The notes under the pieces were generated by a model. The model had not been told where the DNA came from and ran no database searches. It saw nothing but the letters and a program-made list of their open reading frames with translations. From Pseudomonas sp. (lineage in GTDB: Bacteria; Pseudomonadota; Gammaproteobacteria; Pseudomonadales; Pseudomonadaceae): 64,000 nt of DNA. Position numbers and translations under genes: made by a program. Each line of letters opens with the position of its first letter. Position 1 is the stretch's first letter. The stretch covers positions 1 to 64,000 of the forward strand of contig JAUYKV010000053.1 in assembly GCA_030699825.1 (NCBI GenBank), given 5' to 3'. This document shows positions 62,301-64,000 of this stretch, in pieces.

Positions 62301-62959
62301 GCCTCGGGAAACTCGAGGATGCGTTTGAGCGCCTCGTCGATCAGATGCAGTTCGGTCTTGGCGTCGGTCAGGCCGCTGGTGAAGTGAAACAGGCAGTTGA
62401 GCAGCGAGTTGCTGCGCGCCAGTTCGTCATGCTTGCTCTGCAATTCGTGGTTGAGGCGCACGCCCTGCTCGTAGGTGGAAATCAGCAAGTCGAGAATCTG
62501 CTGGCGACTGGAGGTGATGAAGTGCCGCTCGCCCTCGAGCATCACCTCCACGCCGATCTGCACCCGTTCATGGCTGCGCAGTTCGAGATTGACCAGGAAG
62601 TAGCGGATTCGCGACAGCAGGTACTTCTCGTCATAGGGTTTGACGATGAAGTTGTCCGCACCACAGGCCAGGCCACGCACCACATCCCGCGCATCGGCCA
62701 GGCGGGTGACCAGGATCACTGGAATGCCCGCAGTTTGCGCGTCGCTCTTCAGCTGCCGACAGAGTTCATAGCCGTCCATTTCAGGCATGACGATATCGCT
62801 GATGACTATGGTCGGCTGGCGCTCGGCGACCATTGCCAGCGCTTCCACTCCGTTGCGCGCCACACGCACCTGACAGCCTGCGGCTTCGAGCAGGTACTGC
62901 AATTCGGTGGCCTGGGTCGGGCTGTCCTCGACGATCAGGATTTCGGCGGTGTCGTACAT
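59387..62959 (-). CDS. Hybrid REC-GAF-PAS-LOV-GGDEF-EAL-REC cyclic-di-GMP signalling protein
   Basis: This 1190-aa cytosolic protein has an N-terminal receiver (Asp55 in VISDIVMPEMDG), GAF (about 205-345), PAS (about 360-480), and a second PAS with the LOV signature GRNCRFLQG (Cys537 is the flavin-adduct position). A GGDEF domain follows (GGDEF at 696-700, with I-site REID five residues before), then EAL (EAL at 824-826, with DDFGTGYSSL and EGVET) and a C-terminal receiver (Asp1105 in VLTDMRLADMSG). All catalytic motifs for both making and breaking c-di-GMP are present. Its start overlaps the cheB-like stop by 25 bp, tying it to a chemosensory operon. Confidence 0.9.
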   Translation of the reverse strand: MYDTAEILIVEDSPTQATELQYLLEAAGCQVRVARNGVEALAMVAERQPTIVISDIVMPEMDGYELCRQLKSDAQTAGIPVILVTRLADARDVVRGLACGADNFIVKPYDEKYLLSRIRYFLVNLELRSHERVQIGVEVMLEGERHFITSSRQQILDLLISTYEQGVRLNHELQSKHDELARSNSLLNCLFHFTSGLTDAKTELHLIDEALKRILEFPEAVGAWLLLADTHTADEPVRLAGARGLGALYSIEHLQGCVANCPCLHAWFSDRLNTPSNIAGCPALAEQAGECAHASIPLLLGSEIIGMLNVVRRHGQSWSDEWLNALASIGRQLAMAVGRARLFESMEQLVEQRTLALAQSEALLRKILDSLPVGVLVADRSGRLIMSNPESSLIWGQELPGELAEHSQYQGFWADTGEPVQADDWPLARAVQYGKAARNQVIDIQAFDGASKTILNSAVPFLDDQGVLQGAIAVIQDVSEQRQRDLDIRIRTRVVEASVNAIIITNNEQADQPIVYVNPAFERITGYRSEDVLGRNCRFLQGEEHDQPALDAIRRALRGQEEGGAILRNYRKDGSAFWNDLRVAPVVNDRGKVSHFVGILHDITEAKRYQEELEHQANHDSLTGLPNRNLLNDRIHQAIAFASRNQGQFSLALMDLDHFKVVNDSLGHNAGDQLLVQMAKRLQSNAREIDTVARLGGDEFVILLADNDAFAGCIGWLERLKELIAAPLMLGDQELVVSCSIGFCCFPDDGRDVGTLLRNADTAMYQAKHQGRNRICAFTPQMNEHMQRRLLLEQEIRHALHNDEFRLVFQPQLDLQSGRLCGFEALVRWQRKDRLVAPDEFIPLAEETGQIVGIDFHVFDAACRQLYAWKDVMQGPSMSVNFSAISFMAHDFIERVQQIISRHGVAPERLKLEVTESMLMTNTDEVLAKMQALSALGIRFSIDDFGTGYSSLGYLKRFPFSELKIDRSFVSDVHLDSDSASLARSMISIGHNLGLKVIAEGVETQEQLGFLRHAGCDELQGYYYSPPLPPVACLAFLQTGSVLRLPSDIHDGREQCLLLIDDDPSILKALQRELRLENYQILAAASCSEALPLLATHAVDVVLTDMRLADMSGLDFLRRIKGLYPDTIRMVLSGSGEINSILKAVNEGVIYRFLTKPWSADDLRGQLREAFRQRQLEQENQRLRQQVLGL

Positions 62960-64000
62960 GACTCGCTCCCTCTTCTCACCACATTCTGTGTAGCAATCTG
63001 TAGCGCAATCGAGTTAAGCACGGCGGCAATACCTTCCGGTGGCAGTACCAGACAGGCAGCCTGCAAGTTAATGGCGGCTCGCGGCATCGAGTCTATCAGC
63101 GCACTGGCAGGCTCCTGCACCAGGGTGAAACCGCCCATCCGGCGCAGTTCGGCCAGCCCCTCGGCACCGTCGCGGCCCATGCCGGAGAGCTGGATGCCGA
63201 TGGCCTGCTTGCCGAACGCACAGGCGACCGAACGGAACAGGTGATCGGCCGAAGGGCAGAAAGTCTGTTGCGCACTGGCCGCCTGCAGACGCACGCGTAA
63301 CCCCGCGTTCACCTCCGCTTGCAAGCCGTCCGGCGCCAGGTAGAGCGTGCCGGGCAGCAACGTCTGCGCATCCTCGGCGATCTCTACCGGCAGTGCCGCC
63401 GTACTCGCCAGCCAGTGACAGAAACTCGGCAGAAAGCCCGCGGCGATGTGCTGCACCAGAATCAGCGCCCAGGGCTGCGCCGGCTGGAGGTTCTGCAGCA
63501 GGGCCTTGAGTGCCGCAGGACCACCGGCCGAGGCGGCGATGGCGACCAATTGCGGCGTATTGGCGGCCATCTGCCCGGCCTGGATGAGCGGCGCCACTGT
63601 CGACTGCAGCGACGTGCCGGGGGCCGCTGGGCGGTGGCGCCGCACTATCTTCACCTGCGCCATGCTGCGCAGAGTGCGCAGCAGGTCATCGATGCGCTCG
63701 TCGAAATCCGCCGCGTCCAGGCCCCTGGGTTTTTCCAGCACTGCCAGCGCCCCGGCGGCCAGGGCGCGCATGGCGGTTGTCGAGTCGCGCACATTGGCAC
63801 TGGCGGTCAGCACCACGACCGGCAAGGCATAAAGCTCAAGGATGCGTGCGGTGGTCTCATAGCCGTCGAGACCCGGCATATGCACATCCATGGTCACAAT
63901 GTCCGGGGTGTAGCTCTTCAACAGTTCCAGGGCCTGCTCGCCATTGTCGGCGGCACACACCTCGTAACCCGCTCCCTCGAGCACCGCGCGCAGCAGTACG
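62935..64000 (-). CDS. cheB: CheB-type response regulator protein-glutamate methylesterase, 5' end outside the window
   Basis: The visible 355 codons give a receiver (phospho-Asp in IVTMDVHMPGLDG) and a C-terminal methylesterase with the catalytic triad regions AIAASAGGPAAL, LVQHIAAGF and LSGMGRDGAEG. It demethylates or deamidates chemoreceptors. The frame is open to the window edge, so the start is not seen. The adjacent hybrid c-di-GMP protein suggests a Wsp-like alternative chemosensory pathway. Confidence 0.88.
   Translation of the reverse strand, partial: VLLRAVLEGAGYEVCAADNGEQALELLKSYTPDIVTMDVHMPGLDGYETTARILELYALPVVVLTASANVRDSTTAMRALAAGALAVLEKPRGLDAADFDERIDDLLRTLRSMAQVKIVRRHRPAAPGTSLQSTVAPLIQAGQMAANTPQLVAIAASAGGPAALKALLQNLQPAQPWALILVQHIAAGFLPSFCHWLASTAALPVEIAEDAQTLLPGTLYLAPDGLQAEVNAGLRVRLQAASAQQTFCPSADHLFRSVACAFGKQAIGIQLSGMGRDGAEGLAELRRMGGFTLVQEPASALIDSMPRAAINLQAACLVLPPEGIAAVLNSIALQIATQNVVRRGSESCTTPPKS

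Overview
The window is bacterial chromosome, GC-rich, with gene content and protein similarity typical of a denitrifying Pseudomonas: a cytochrome-c nitric oxide reductase cluster, DNR-type regulators, O2-independent ubiquinone synthesis genes and a mexS-mexT-mexEF-oprN efflux locus. It is not P. aeruginosa-like in layout, because no nitrite reductase (nirS or nirK) lies beside the nor cluster.

Region 1-12.4 kb is accessory and eroded. It opens with the end of an IS5-family element and a frameshifted polyhydroxyalkanoate synthase fragment. A copper/periplasm group follows: an intact heavy-metal sensor kinase whose response regulator has lost its middle, the tail of a copper P-type ATPase, a PtrA-like protein, a DsbA-family protein, a sterol-desaturase-like protein and a VKOR-thioredoxin fusion, with at least three cop-box-like sites between them. 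Next come a universal-stress-protein tail, a chimeric ORF joining homospermidine-synthase and Mut7-C fragments, a cysteine-synthase-like enzyme, a second FtsH, a phosphoribosyltransferase and two further deletion remnants.

Region 12.7-16 kb is an ftrABCD-type ferrous iron uptake operon with an ANR-like box. Region 16-40 kb is a denitrification/NO island: two DNR-type regulators, DnrP, a DGC-domain protein, norD, norCB, norE/norF/nirQ, cytochrome c551, two chemoreceptors, nnrS, ubiTUV, moeA-moaB, a HemN paralogue without its iron-sulfur cysteines, and norR divergent from ytfE. DNR/ANR-type boxes precede most of these units.

Region 40-48.6 kb holds a five-gene overlapping operon (ABC binding protein, permease, ATPase, CopD-like membrane protein, TonB receptor) divergent from a third Crp/Fnr regulator, then a four-gene operon with a second nnrS. 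Three sigma-54 promoters (before a 52-aa peptide upstream of dnr, before ytfE, and before the second nnrS operon) share the same three-site NorR architecture: three GT-N7-AC sites spaced 18-19 and 24-25 bp, with 40-41 bp between the last site and the -24 element. This is a compact NO-responsive regulon.

Region 48.8-64 kb carries mexS, mexT, mexEF-oprN, dsbB, an orphan TRAP binding protein with a Vfr/CRP-like site, a 1190-aa REC-GAF-PAS-LOV-GGDEF-EAL-REC protein and a partial CheB.
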